Below, in pieces: positions 8,361-17,545 of a stretch of DNA of 64,000 nucleotides. The position numbers were made by a program, and so were the translations under genes. The DNA is taken from the NCBI RefSeq assembly GCF_003112695.1, contig NZ_BFBP01000014.1, forward strand, positions 1-64,000, written 5' to 3'. Each line of letters starts with the position of its first letter. The first letter of the stretch is position 1. A model generated the notes under the pieces. That model saw nothing but the letters and a program-made list of their open reading frames with translations, was not told where the DNA came from and ran no database searches. This stretch comes from Azospira sp. I13. GTDB lineage: Bacteria > Pseudomonadota > Gammaproteobacteria > Burkholderiales > Rhodocyclaceae.

Positions 8361-8516
8361 TTATAACCGAAATAACGAGTTAAGAAACTTTACAATACGA
8401 ATCCATCGCCTTTCCTGCCAAGTAGCAAAAATCAATAACAACAAAAATATGAACAGTGCTAGAACCCCTACGACAATCAGCAAAAAAACATCATCCTGCC
8501 GCATATGGTTGAGCAT
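8361..8516 (-). CDS. Small single-span membrane protein (51 residues)
   Basis: An ATG-to-TAA frame of 52 codons encodes a short polar start (MLNHMRQDD), one strong membrane span of about 24 hydrophobic residues (VFLLIVVGVLALFIFLLLLI and following) and a basic tail (WQERRWIRIVKFLN). The composition is as AT-rich as the FlgB-like gene next to it. No clear ribosome-binding site is visible, and an internal ATG at 8504 is an alternative start. The hydrophobic pattern supports coding, but the assignment is tentative. The rest of 8205-8360 is empty. Confidence 0.4.
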   Translation of the reverse strand: MLNHMRQDDVFLLIVVGVLALFIFLLLLIFATWQERRWIRIVKFLNSLFRL

Positions 8517-8578
8517 GTGATAAATACTTCGATGCAATCGATTGACACCTTTTAGCCAGAAATTAATTTACAAAATTT

Positions 8579-9196
8579 TTATTTTAAATTCCTAAGCAAC
8601 TCAGCCATATCCTTGAACTCGCCTCCAACACGATCCAAGGTGAATTGGTACATCACAGCATTTTCAGCAAAGTGCTGTCGCTCAATATCCATTTCAACAG
8701 TATTGCCATCAGCACTACTTTGATATGGGGTGCGATATTTCAAATTAAATGCATTAACCTTGCCTAAGGCAACTCCCGACATGTGGCTAGAGTTTGATTT
8801 TGCCAATATCATCGGCTCACGATTCATTACACCGATTGATTCATCAATTTCAATATCTTGAGCCTTGTATCCAGGAGTATCGGAATTGGCAATATTTGAA
8901 GCAATCAACTGTTGCCGATAGGCTCGTATATTCAGCATATTCTCCTGAAATTCAGATCTTCCGCCACGTACACTATTATTGGTTGGAAAGTGCATGGAGC
9001 TAGGAGTGTTGTTTTGGAAATTTGATTTGATACCAGAGTTGTTTATTGAATAACCCTGCTCTGCTTTTCTAGAAGAAATTTGTTCTAGGGTTTTTGAAAA
9101 GCCTTCTTGATTATGATCTTTGTCATTGCTGAGTACTCCCCTGGAAGTTGTAGCTCCAAGAGAGAGCTGAAAATTTAAACCAGGAATGTCAGTCAT
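8579..9196 (-). CDS. Orphan FlgB-like flagellar rod protein with an N-terminal extension
   Basis: The 205-residue protein carries the flagellar rod signatures of FlgB: the N-terminal helix and loop ending IANSDTPGYKAQDIEI and the C-terminal NTVEMDIERQHFAENAVMYQ segment. True FlgB is about 135 residues and begins with this helix; here about 75 extra residues, mostly polar and Ser/Asn-rich, precede it. No other flagellar gene is nearby, and the DNA is much more AT-rich than the flanking czc genes. The ATG at 9196 has AAAGG upstream; a TTG two codons earlier is possible. Its role in a metal-resistance transposon is unknown. Confidence 0.75.
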   Translation of the reverse strand: MTDIPGLNFQLSLGATTSRGVLSNDKDHNQEGFSKTLEQISSRKAEQGYSINNSGIKSNFQNNTPSSMHFPTNNSVRGGRSEFQENMLNIRAYRQQLIASNIANSDTPGYKAQDIEIDESIGVMNREPMILAKSNSSHMSGVALGKVNAFNLKYRTPYQSSADGNTVEMDIERQHFAENAVMYQFTLDRVGGEFKDMAELLRNLK

Positions 9197-9242
9197 GCCC
9201 AACCTTTCTTCCTAGATATTTATTCTTAACATGCCGGCCATG

Positions 9243-9449
9243 TCATGCCCCATTCTCACTGCTAGGAATTTCTCTGTTTCCCTGGACGCTTTGCCAATCG
9301 GCCAGACAGGATTTTTGCACATGGCTTTTTTTATATTTCTTCTTTAAGTGCCATTCTATTAAGAAGCGGCTACCTAAAAATATAAGCACCAGCGCTACAA
9401 AAACAAAAGGGCCGTCATGAAATAGTTCAGAGTGAGAATTGTGAGGCAT
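9243..9449 (-). CDS. Small single-span membrane protein (68 residues)
   Basis: It has a short His-containing start (MPHNSHSELFHDG), one membrane span (PFVFVALVLIFLGSRFLIEW) and a basic tail (HLKKKYKKSH). It lies between czcA and the FlgB-like gene in the same orientation and shares their AT-rich composition. I recognise no family. The 153 bp between it and czcA shows no further gene. Confidence 0.45.
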   Translation of the reverse strand: MPHNSHSELFHDGPFVFVALVLIFLGSRFLIEWHLKKKYKKSHVQKSCLADWQSVQGNREIPSSENGA

Positions 9450-9602
9450 CGTATGTTCGGCCCAATCCTATCGATCAAAACTTTAGACGCCTTTGCTCTT
9501 CATGCTTTAGCACTACGTCTTTGCATATAAAGATTGATTAGATGGAATAGTGTCCAGCTAGTCACATGACGAACCAGACACAGATTCCACTAGAATCAAT
9601 GG

Positions 9603-12600
9603 TTAACTTTTCGAATCGTCAGGAACAGATGTGAAGTCAATTTCTTCAGCATCTTTTCCATGGACGAGGCGATAGAGGAGAGGCAGCACAAGAAGCGTCA
9701 AAGCAGTCGACGAAAGAATCCCACCAATCACTACTGTTGCAAGCGGACGCTGGACCTCTGCACCAGTTCCTGTGGCAATTGCCATTGGGACAAAGCCAAG
9801 AGAGGCAACCAAGGCTGTCATCAATACAGGACGCAAGCGGGTCAGTGCGCCTTCATGAATTGCTTCATCTAAAGTTCGCCCCTCCTCTCGCAGGTTTCGA
9901 ATAAAAGAAATCATTACTAGGCCGTTCAATACCGCCACACCGGACAGCGCAATGAAGCCGATTCCTGCAGAGATCGAAAGTGGAATATCCCTCAACCACA
10001 GCGCCACAACCCCGCCAGTTAGCGCGAATGGAATGCCAGTAAACACCAGTAGTCCATCCTTCACATTGCCAAACATGGCGAACAACAGTGTGAAAACCAG
10101 CAGCAATGCGACAGGGACCACAATTTTTAGGCGTTGGGAGGCCGATTCCAGTTGTTCGAAGGTTCCACCCCAAACGGTCCAATAGCCAGCCGGTATTTTT
10201 ACCTCGGACAAACGGCTCTGTGCCTCGGAAACAAATGAGCCGATATCTCGTCCCCGAACGTTGGCACTGACGACCACTCGGCGCTTGCCATTCTCGCGAC
10301 TAACCTGATTGGGGCCCGGAGCCAAATCCAAGCTAGCTACCTCCCCCAAGGGGATATACGTCGTTCGCCCTTCCATTCCACTTACACCAACATTCGCTCT
10401 CGGTAAGGCAATCGGAAGGCGTTTCAACGATTCGAGGTCTGAGCGCAGTGTGTCGGGCAAACGAACAACGATATCGAAGCGACGGTCTCCTTCGAACATC
10501 GTTCCTGCTTCTCGACCACCTATGGCGGTAGAAATTGCATCTTGGACATCACCGATGTTGAGTCCATAGCGAGCGGTCTTGTCCCGATCAATATTCACCG
10601 TCAACATAGGCAATCCCGTCGTCTGTTCCACCTTGACTTCGGATGCACCGGGAAGCTTTTCGAGGATGGCGGCAATTTTTCCTGCCGTATCGTTCATGAC
10701 CTCCATATCGTCGCCAAAGACCTTGATGGCAACGTCACTGCGGACCCCTGAGATCAATTCGTTAAAACGCAACTGGATGGGCTGAGAAAACTCATAGGTA
10801 TTGCCTGGCAACTGGCCTACGCTCTTTTGAATGGCTGCCAGCAGTTCATCTCTGGTTTTTTTGGGTTCTGGCCACTGAGCTTCAGGCTTCAACATGATGT
10901 AGCCATCTGAGATATTAGGTGGCATTGGGTCAGAGGCAATTTCCGCCGTCCCGGATCGAGCAAATACACGCTCAATTTCCGGGAAATCTGTCTTTAGCCG
11001 CTTTTCCAGTTGCTGTTGCATTGCAACTGATTGAGATAGGCTGGTTCCCGGGATGCGTAGTGCCTGAATTGCAAAGTCGCCTTCATTAAGGCTGGGAACA
11101 AATTCACTCCCCATGCGGGTTGCAAGCAGACTGGAGAGAATCACCATTACGGTGGTGAAGACCAAAACAACCGGCTTGTTTTCCATGACATAGGCCAGAG
11201 CAGGCTCATACCAACGCTTGGCCATCCGCATCAGGATGTTCTCCTTCTCTGCGACCTTCGTGCCGATGAACAATGCAACCGCTGCCGGAATGAATGTGAC
11301 GGATAGGATCATGGCACCAACCAGAGCAGTCACTACGGTGAACGCCATAGGATGGAACATCTTTCCTTCGACACCGGTGAGTGCAAATATCGGCAGATAT
11401 ACGATCATGATGATGAGCTGGCCAAATAACAGCGCCCGGCGTGCTTCCTGAGATGCGGCAAAGACCTCATGGAAGCGCTCCGTCCGAGTTAGCGGCCGCC
11501 CGTGACGTTCCTGTGCATGAGCTAGGCGACGAACGCAGTTTTCCACGATCACAACTGCGCCATCGATGATGATCCCGAAGTCGAGAGCCCCTAGGCTCAT
11601 CAGATTGGCACTGACGTGGTAGGACACCATGCCTGAAAAGGTGAACAGCATGGAGAGTGGAATCACCATTGCTGTGATCACTGCCGCCCTAATGTTCCCC
11701 AAGAACAGGAACAGGATGGCGATAACCAGGATTGCTCCCTCCAGAAGGTTCTTCTTGACGGTATTGATCGCTTTGTCTACCAGAACAGTCCGGTCATAGA
11801 CGGTTACCGCATGGACACCTTCAGGCAAGCTGCGGTTGATTTCAGCCATCTTCTGATCGACAGCTCGTGATACCGTCCGGCTGTTCTCACCAATCAGCAT
11901 GAATACGGTGCCAAGTACAATTTCCCGGCCGTTATCCGTTGCTGCACCTGTACGGAGCTCTCGGCCGATACCGACTTCCGCTACATCACGAATGCGGATC
12001 GGGACTCCCTGAACATTGCCGAGAATGACGTTCCGGATATCCTCAATGGTTCGTACTTGTCCTGGTGCTCGAATCAAGTATTGCTCACCACGCTTCTCTA
12101 TATAGCCAGCCCCGACGTTGCCGTTGTTGCGGTCAAGAGCTGTAACTACGTCTTGAAACGTCAGCCCATAGGAAGCCAGCTTCTCTGGGCTGGGGGCAAC
12201 CTGGTATTCCTTGGCGAAACCGCCAATCGAGTTGATTTCGGTAACCCCTGGAACATTGCGCAATTGCGGCTTGATGATCCAGTCTTGGATTTCGCGCAAA
12301 TCAGTCGGCGTATAAGGCGTGCCATCTGCTTTCTTTGCAGCATCTTCGGCTTCAACAGTCCAAAGATAGATTTCCCCAAGGCCAGTTGAGATGGGCCCCA
12401 TGGCTGGAGCAATTCCAGCCGGCAACTTCTCCTTGGCCTCTTGAATGCGCTGATTGACCAGTTGGCGGGCAAAATAGATATCCGTCCCATCTTTAAAGAT
12501 CACGGTTACTTGAGACAATCCATAACGTGACATGGAACGGGTCTGCTCCAGATGAGGCAACCCGGCCATGACGGTCTCGACCGGGTAGGTCACCCGTTGC

Positions 12601-12785
12601 TCCACCTCCAGCGGCGAATAACCGGGAGCAGAAGTGTTGATCTGAACCTGGACGTTGGTGATGTCCGGTACCGCATCGATTGGGAGACGCTGATAGTTGT
12701 AGATTCCAAGTCCAGCTATCCCAAGCACGGCTAAGAGGACCAGCCACCGGTTCTCAATGGCAAGTCGAATGATGCGTTCAAACAT
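9603..12785 (-). CDS. czcA: CzcA-type heavy-metal RND efflux permease
   Basis: The 1060-residue inner-membrane proton antiporter is the pump of a tripartite cation-efflux system. It has the RND layout of 12 membrane spans and two large periplasmic loops. The transmembrane-helix-4 signature DFGIIIDGAVVIVEN contains the Asp-Asp-Glu arrangement of the HME1 (Co/Zn/Cd) subgroup rather than the Cu/Ag subgroup. I place the start at the ATG at 12785 (MFERIIRLAIENRW), which has GGGAGAAG upstream and matches the family; a longer frame to 12821 would overlap czcB. It ends the czcI-C-B-A run read toward the left. Confidence 0.92.
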   Translation of the reverse strand: MFERIIRLAIENRWLVLLAVLGIAGLGIYNYQRLPIDAVPDITNVQVQINTSAPGYSPLEVEQRVTYPVETVMAGLPHLEQTRSMSRYGLSQVTVIFKDGTDIYFARQLVNQRIQEAKEKLPAGIAPAMGPISTGLGEIYLWTVEAEDAAKKADGTPYTPTDLREIQDWIIKPQLRNVPGVTEINSIGGFAKEYQVAPSPEKLASYGLTFQDVVTALDRNNGNVGAGYIEKRGEQYLIRAPGQVRTIEDIRNVILGNVQGVPIRIRDVAEVGIGRELRTGAATDNGREIVLGTVFMLIGENSRTVSRAVDQKMAEINRSLPEGVHAVTVYDRTVLVDKAINTVKKNLLEGAILVIAILFLFLGNIRAAVITAMVIPLSMLFTFSGMVSYHVSANLMSLGALDFGIIIDGAVVIVENCVRRLAHAQERHGRPLTRTERFHEVFAASQEARRALLFGQLIIMIVYLPIFALTGVEGKMFHPMAFTVVTALVGAMILSVTFIPAAVALFIGTKVAEKENILMRMAKRWYEPALAYVMENKPVVLVFTTVMVILSSLLATRMGSEFVPSLNEGDFAIQALRIPGTSLSQSVAMQQQLEKRLKTDFPEIERVFARSGTAEIASDPMPPNISDGYIMLKPEAQWPEPKKTRDELLAAIQKSVGQLPGNTYEFSQPIQLRFNELISGVRSDVAIKVFGDDMEVMNDTAGKIAAILEKLPGASEVKVEQTTGLPMLTVNIDRDKTARYGLNIGDVQDAISTAIGGREAGTMFEGDRRFDIVVRLPDTLRSDLESLKRLPIALPRANVGVSGMEGRTTYIPLGEVASLDLAPGPNQVSRENGKRRVVVSANVRGRDIGSFVSEAQSRLSEVKIPAGYWTVWGGTFEQLESASQRLKIVVPVALLLVFTLLFAMFGNVKDGLLVFTGIPFALTGGVVALWLRDIPLSISAGIGFIALSGVAVLNGLVMISFIRNLREEGRTLDEAIHEGALTRLRPVLMTALVASLGFVPMAIATGTGAEVQRPLATVVIGGILSSTALTLLVLPLLYRLVHGKDAEEIDFTSVPDDSKS

Positions 12786-12801
12786 GTTGTCTTCTCCCGG
12801 C

Positions 12802-14406
12802 TCAGTGGCTATGTTCGGCACTGCCCTTGCCGAGTTCAGACTTCAATACAAAGCTACCGGATCCTGCATATGGGGTCCCCGCCTTTAGGCCACTAAGCAC
12901 CTCCACCAACTTGCCGTCAGAGCGTCCCAAGGTGACAGGTTGTGCAATAAAGCCATCCGCAACTCTGGTGAAGATGATGGATTTGTCTCCGATCATCTGA
13001 ACCGCATCAGCCAGAACACTCACCGGAACATCCGCCTCACCTGAAACGACTTCCACATTGACAAATAGGCCTGGGCGCCACGCCATATTTGGATTGGACA
13101 GGGTCACACGCGCCTTGGCTGTACGGGTATCCTGCCCAAGTAGAGCTCCCACATAGGAGATGCTGCCTTCGGCTTTTGAGTCGAAGGCAGTGGCCTTAAC
13201 TATGACCTTTTCACCAACACGAACTATGTTCAGATCCTTGGCCGGAACCACGATTTCTGCCCAGACGGAAGATAGGTCAGAGACCGTAAAAATACTGGCA
13301 TCTTCCTTGACGGCCTCGCCGAGTGCGATGTGCTTCTCGACGACCATGCCATCAAAAGGAGCCCGGATTTCATAGCGGTTGAGGCTCCCCGATACGCTTG
13401 AGCCGGCTCCCAGGGCAACCAGCTTCTGCTGGCTGTTCGCGACGGAAATTTCAGCTTCCCGCAGTACCTGCTGTGCTTGAAGGTAGTCTTGCTCCGCCGA
13501 AATTTTTTCCTCCCAGAGCTTCTTTTCCCGCTCATAGGTGGACTTAGCCAGAGTTAGGCGTTTCTGAGCAGCTAACAACTCGCTACGTTGCTCGGAGAGT
13601 CCCGTGCTTGCGATTACGGCTAGTACTTGTCCACGCTTGACTGGTTGCCCAAGATTGGCAGGAACGCTCTCTACAACACCGGCTAACCGCGGTACGACGT
13701 GCGCGGTCCTATCTTCATTGAAGCGAATCTCTCCCGGCAATTTCGCAGAGGTTCTAATTTTTGCAGGGGCTGCCTTCTGAATAGAAATACCGGCAGATTT
13801 AACCTGCTCTTCCGTCAGTTCGATTTTTCCTTCTTCCTGTGTATACATAAACAGGAACGGAGCATTTCCTAGCCTAGCAACAATCGCTGCCTCAAATACA
13901 TGAGGTTCTGCGATCGGGCTTGTGCTTTTCAGGTAGTCCTTTTCTGACTGGAAAGTGATCTCCTGCTTTTCCCCATCTGGCCGTGTCAGAGTCACTGAAA
14001 CGTTAGCGGCAGTTGGTACCAACGGCTTGTCTTGTTTGAACAGCCAAACCCGGAAATGCGGCTCTCCCCCCTCTTCAGCCAATAGCAATTCCAAACCGAA
14101 TCCATCCTCGGTAAACAACTTACCCCCATGGACTCCAGTTTTTGGGCTGCCTTCATGATGTTCTGCATCGCCGTGCTCCTTGGCGTGGTCATGGCTATCG
14201 CCAGCCTTTTCACCATGGTGCTCGGCATCGGCATGCCCCTTGGATTCCTCATGGTTGTTATGCTCATGCTGTTCTCCGGCCGGCTTGGACGGACCGGATA
14301 CCAGGATCCATCCACCGGTAATCAAGCCCAGGGCCACAATCACAGCAATGGTGACACCCTGCTTTTTAGGGATATTCAACGCGTTCTTTTTAAAATTGAT
14401 CTTCAC
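12802..14406 (-). CDS. czcB: CzcB-type periplasmic adaptor with a His-rich N-terminal region
   Basis: The 534-residue protein joins CzcA and CzcC in the periplasm. It has an N-terminal membrane anchor (VTIAVIVALGLITGGWILVS) followed by about 55 residues dense in His, Glu and Asp (EQHEHNNHEESKGHADAEHH), a probable metal-binding segment. An adaptor domain, a lipoyl/hairpin region (from FNEDRTAHVVPRLAGVV) and beta-barrel and membrane-proximal domains follow. The start codon is GTG at 14406, with TAGGAG seven bases upstream. It begins 9 bp after the end of czcC, as in a single operon. Confidence 0.92.
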   Translation of the reverse strand: MKINFKKNALNIPKKQGVTIAVIVALGLITGGWILVSGPSKPAGEQHEHNNHEESKGHADAEHHGEKAGDSHDHAKEHGDAEHHEGSPKTGVHGGKLFTEDGFGLELLLAEEGGEPHFRVWLFKQDKPLVPTAANVSVTLTRPDGEKQEITFQSEKDYLKSTSPIAEPHVFEAAIVARLGNAPFLFMYTQEEGKIELTEEQVKSAGISIQKAAPAKIRTSAKLPGEIRFNEDRTAHVVPRLAGVVESVPANLGQPVKRGQVLAVIASTGLSEQRSELLAAQKRLTLAKSTYEREKKLWEEKISAEQDYLQAQQVLREAEISVANSQQKLVALGAGSSVSGSLNRYEIRAPFDGMVVEKHIALGEAVKEDASIFTVSDLSSVWAEIVVPAKDLNIVRVGEKVIVKATAFDSKAEGSISYVGALLGQDTRTAKARVTLSNPNMAWRPGLFVNVEVVSGEADVPVSVLADAVQMIGDKSIIFTRVADGFIAQPVTLGRSDGKLVEVLSGLKAGTPYAGSGSFVLKSELGKGSAEHSH

Positions 14407-14415
14407 AACTGGCTC

Positions 14416-15738
14416 CTACGGACGGCTAGGTACGACGGGCGATATTGAATTGGTGGAACCAAGGACACGCTCCAGCTCTGCGGCAGTCCGGTGGGCCTCG
14501 GATAAGCTTCTCAGGTACTGAGCTCTCGCCTGGAAAAAGGTCCGTTGAGCATCCAGGACTTCCAGAAAGCTAAATTTCCCAAGCTCGAAACCCTTGCTGG
14601 CAGCCTCATAAGCACTGCGAGCACCAGGTAGGATTTCGCTTTGCAGGGTTTGCGCTTCGACGACGAGTGCCTTTAGACGCTCCTGGTTTTGCGCAATCGC
14701 GGTGCTTAAGCGGATTTCTGTAGCACTGAGGTCGTCTCGTGCCTTGTCGGCTCGCCGAAGCGCTTCGAGCAGGTTGCCCTGATTGCGATCAAATATCGGG
14801 AATGGGATTGAAACGCCAACAATAGTCTGATCACGCCCAAGATCTTCAGCTCGCTTTGAGCCCACGCTAATAGTGACATTGGGTATCTGGCGGGATCGCT
14901 CAACGTCGGCAAGTGCCGCGAAGCGATCAGCCTCATGGCGGGCTCTGACAAGTACGGGAGAATTATTCAGACGCTGCCCGATCTCTTCGGCTGGAAATAC
15001 TTCCGGCAAGATGTCAGTTTTCCCTTCAGCCTGCTCAAAGCGCGGTGCTGTGCTTCCCCATGTTGCTGCTAAGCGGTTGCGCGCAGTGATCAGGTCACCT
15101 TTGGCTTGATTCATCTCAACCCGAGCGGCTGCCTCTGCAACACGGGCCTTGGTTTCTTCTACCGGAGAGATTTTCCCAGCGATAACCCGTCGTGATGCAG
15201 CCTGAGTAGCTCGCTGAGCGAGATTGAGCAAATCCTCAACTTGTCGAACTCGCTCTTGTGCTACCAAGACGTCAAAGAATGATCCAACCACGGTCGCTCT
15301 GACATCCAAGCGCTTGGCAGCTAAGTCAGCTGTCGCCACATCCCTTCCCCGTTCGGCAGAGGCAATTCGAGCTGCACGCTTGCCACCCAATTCAATCAAT
15401 TGGTTGATCTGAACAGTAGTGGTACGGGTTGCCTTGTTTTGGGTATCTTCAACTAAGGTTGAAATATCCGGGTTTGGCAGTATGCCGGCTTGAACCACAG
15501 TTCCTTCTACGGCACGCAATTCGTTGGCCGCTGCGGATAATTCGGGATTGAATGCCAGGGCAAGATTAATTGCAGCAGCGAGATTCAAGGTACCTGTTGG
15601 TTCCTTGAGAGGAGTTGGCGTGGCGGCACTCAACGACGGTGATTTCTCCGCCTGAGCCCAGAGATGGGTGCTAGTAAGCACCATAACTCCGAAAAGGCCT
15701 CGGACCAGTAATGCGGTAATTGTGACTCTTGGGTGCAT
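14416..15738 (-). CDS. czcC: CzcC-type outer-membrane efflux channel (TolC family)
   Basis: The 440-residue protein has a signal peptide (VTITALLVRGLFGVMVLTST, cleavage near LWAQA) and the two TolC-type outer-membrane efflux repeats, each with long helical hairpins (AINLALAFNPELSAAANELR in the first). The ATG at 15738 is preferred over a longer frame to 15786 because GGAG sits seven bases upstream and the signal peptide then begins correctly. It is the outer-membrane exit duct for the CzcBA pump and directly precedes czcB. Confidence 0.9.
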   Translation of the reverse strand: MHPRVTITALLVRGLFGVMVLTSTHLWAQAEKSPSLSAATPTPLKEPTGTLNLAAAINLALAFNPELSAAANELRAVEGTVVQAGILPNPDISTLVEDTQNKATRTTTVQINQLIELGGKRAARIASAERGRDVATADLAAKRLDVRATVVGSFFDVLVAQERVRQVEDLLNLAQRATQAASRRVIAGKISPVEETKARVAEAAARVEMNQAKGDLITARNRLAATWGSTAPRFEQAEGKTDILPEVFPAEEIGQRLNNSPVLVRARHEADRFAALADVERSRQIPNVTISVGSKRAEDLGRDQTIVGVSIPFPIFDRNQGNLLEALRRADKARDDLSATEIRLSTAIAQNQERLKALVVEAQTLQSEILPGARSAYEAASKGFELGKFSFLEVLDAQRTFFQARAQYLRSLSEAHRTAAELERVLGSTNSISPVVPSRP

Positions 15739-15861
15739 CCGATTCTCCAGTGACGAAAGACACATAGGGAATCGGCGGGGCGCCATCCGGTAAGCGGCAT
15801 GGCGAAAGTAGCAGCTGATGCTGCTACAGACAGGTGGGCAACAACAACCCAGCCCCGCCGA

Positions 15862-16209
15862 TTAGGCGGGGATGAACCAGTTGGGACGTTCGGGTTGGTC
15901 GCCGTATAGCGACACCTGGTAATGAAGGGGCTGCAGATGTTCAGCCACAATCTCAGCTATCGGCACGACCTTGGTCGTACTCGTCATGGCTGCAAGACAA
16001 CCTGCATGGCACACTGCACAATCACTGTCGACGCTGGCAAGTGACCCCTTGGCATCTTTTGCACCGTCATCAGTCTGATGTTTGTGCTCATGGTGACCAA
16101 GGTGCTGAGCCGCAGGATCGGTTTCATGCGAACAATAAGCAGCCGCCATCGCCCAAGTAAATTGGAGTGGTAGGAACACCAGGAGAAAGATGGAAAGCCA
16201 GCGACGCAT
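15862..16209 (-). CDS. czcI: CzcI-like periplasmic metal-resistance protein
   Basis: The 115-residue protein has a signal peptide (WLSIFLLVFLPLQFTWAMAA). The mature part begins AAYCSHETD and contains a His cluster (HLGHHEHKHQTDD) and a cysteine motif DCAVCHAGC, typical of the CzcI family found directly upstream of czcCBA. CzcI is thought to be a periplasmic metal-responsive accessory of the czc operon. It is the first gene of the leftward run, 123 bp before czcC. Confidence 0.8.
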   Translation of the reverse strand: MRRWLSIFLLVFLPLQFTWAMAAAYCSHETDPAAQHLGHHEHKHQTDDGAKDAKGSLASVDSDCAVCHAGCLAAMTSTTKVVPIAEIVAEHLQPLHYQVSLYGDQPERPNWFIPA

Positions 16210-16287
16210 GAAATCAATCTTAGCAGAAGTAGTACTACCCCTGAAGCGAAGTATCGAAGGGAATTTGATGGTATGCCATCAGCAATT

Positions 16288-16322
16288 AAGCGATGGCCAA
16301 GATCGTCTCTTTGCCATCGCTT
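16288..16322 (-). terminator. Hairpin between czcI and the DUF4148-like gene, possible terminator
   Basis: AAGCGATGGC (16288-16297) and GCCATCGCTT (16313-16322) form a perfect 10-bp stem with a 15-base loop just past the end of the gene at 16342. There is no run of T after it, so it may instead be a processing or attenuation structure. Confidence 0.35.
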
Positions 16323-16341
16323 GAGTGCAAACCCTGATATT

Positions 16342-16716
16342 TTAGGGGCGATACAACTCGTCACGCTGCTTCCGCTCTTCAGGGGTCATCTCCAGGGAAG
16401 GCTTCGGCGTCTTGTGGTCGAGTTTGTCAGCATCTTGCCATTTACCATCACGATAGGCATATTCGTGCTGGACTAGTGCCCACCCCTGGTCGCCACCCAC
16501 ATAGCGGTATTGGCCATCGGCGCTGACAGGATTGCGTTTGAACTCTTCCAATTCCTTCTGGACTTGTTGCGTCGTTTTGCCACCGGTACTGTGCGACGGG
16601 TAAATCGCCGTAGCACCACCGGCACCACTGTGGATCACGGACTCCGCAGATGCCATCCCCGATGCGACAAAGCCGGCGCAAAGAATGGTGATGGAAAGTA
16701 CTTGTTTGGTTTTCAT
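16342..16716 (-). CDS. Small secreted protein, DUF4148-like, in the czc cluster
   Basis: The 124-residue protein has a signal peptide (QVLSITILCAGFVASGMASA). The mature protein includes the pattern GKTTQQVQKELEEFKRNPVS, resembling DUF4148 proteins found in betaproteobacterial metal clusters, then GWALVQHEYAYRDGKWQDAD and a charged C terminus. There is no cysteine or histidine cluster. It is divergent from czcR across a 145-bp gap. The function is unknown; a periplasmic accessory role in metal response is inferred from position only. Confidence 0.6.
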   Translation of the reverse strand: MKTKQVLSITILCAGFVASGMASAESVIHSGAGGATAIYPSHSTGGKTTQQVQKELEEFKRNPVSADGQYRYVGGDQGWALVQHEYAYRDGKWQDADKLDHKTPKPSLEMTPEERKQRDELYRP

Positions 16717-16760
16717 GTCAGGGCTCCTTGTAGCAAATGTCGTTTCAATAGTTTTTTGAA

Positions 16761-16782
16761 ATGCCAGTCAGTTAGCTGGCAT
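16761..16782. promoter_or_regulatory. Inverted repeat in the divergent czcR / DUF4148 intergenic region
   Basis: ATGCCAG (16761-16767) and CTGGCAT (16776-16782) form a perfect inverted repeat with an 8-base spacer, midway between the two divergent start codons. Its position fits an operator, for example for CzcR; a hairpin is the alternative. Confidence 0.4.
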
Positions 16783-16861
16783 GGCTCAACTATATGAAAT
16801 GGCCTCTGACAGAACGCCAACAGGAAGTTTACAAAATTGACATCATTCGATTCGTGAAGAA

Positions 16862-17545
16862 ATGAAACTATTGGTTATCGAAGATGAGAAAAAGCTTTCC
16901 CAGTATCTACAGAAGGGATTGAGTACCGCCGGCTTCGTCGTGGACCTTGCTCACGATGGCATCACTGGGCTTCACATGAGCCTAGAGTTCGATTACGCGG
17001 CCATCATCCTCGACTCCATGCTACCCGGCATGGATGGGCTTTCGATATTGGCCGCTTTGCGCACCAAGAAACAAACACCGGTCTTGATGCTGACCGCACT
17101 GGGTAAAGTGGAGGACCGGGTTACCGGTTTGCAGGCCGGCGCCGATGATTATCTGGTTAAGCCATTTGCCTTTTCTGAGCTGATTGCCCGAATCCAGGGA
17201 CTGCTACGCCGGTCGGCGCCGCAGCAGCCGGAAGCCCCGTCGAACCGTCTGACATTGCACGATCTTGAAATGGACCTGGTTCGTCGTAAGGTTCTCAGGA
17301 ACGGTCAACGTATCGATCTGAGCGCCAAGGAGTTTCTGCTGCTTTCTCTATTTCTCAGGAAACAAGGCGAGGTGCTGTCGCGAACCGAGATTGCCGAGCA
17401 GGTTTGGGATATGAATTTCGACAGCAACACCAACGTAGTTGAAGTTTCAATCAAGCGACTTCGCGCCAAAATGGATACACCTTTCGAGACACCGTTGCTA
17501 CACACCGTACGCGGCATGGGCTACATCCTCGAACTACGCGAATGA
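16862..17545 (+). CDS. czcR: CzcR/CusR-type response regulator (OmpR family)
   Basis: The 227-residue protein has a receiver domain with the acidic pair (VIEDEKK), phospho-acceptor aspartate in IILDSMLPGMDG, Thr in LMLTALG and Lys in DDYLVKPFAF. A C-terminal winged helix follows (LTLHDLEMDLVRRKVL through NTNVVEVSIKRLRAKMD). It activates metal-efflux operons on phosphorylation by its sensor kinase. It overlaps czcS by 4 bp (ATGA), so the pair is translationally coupled, and it faces away from the czc efflux genes it probably regulates. Confidence 0.9.
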   Translation: MKLLVIEDEKKLSQYLQKGLSTAGFVVDLAHDGITGLHMSLEFDYAAIILDSMLPGMDGLSILAALRTKKQTPVLMLTALGKVEDRVTGLQAGADDYLVKPFAFSELIARIQGLLRRSAPQQPEAPSNRLTLHDLEMDLVRRKVLRNGQRIDLSAKEFLLLSLFLRKQGEVLSRTEIAEQVWDMNFDSNTNVVEVSIKRLRAKMDTPFETPLLHTVRGMGYILELRE

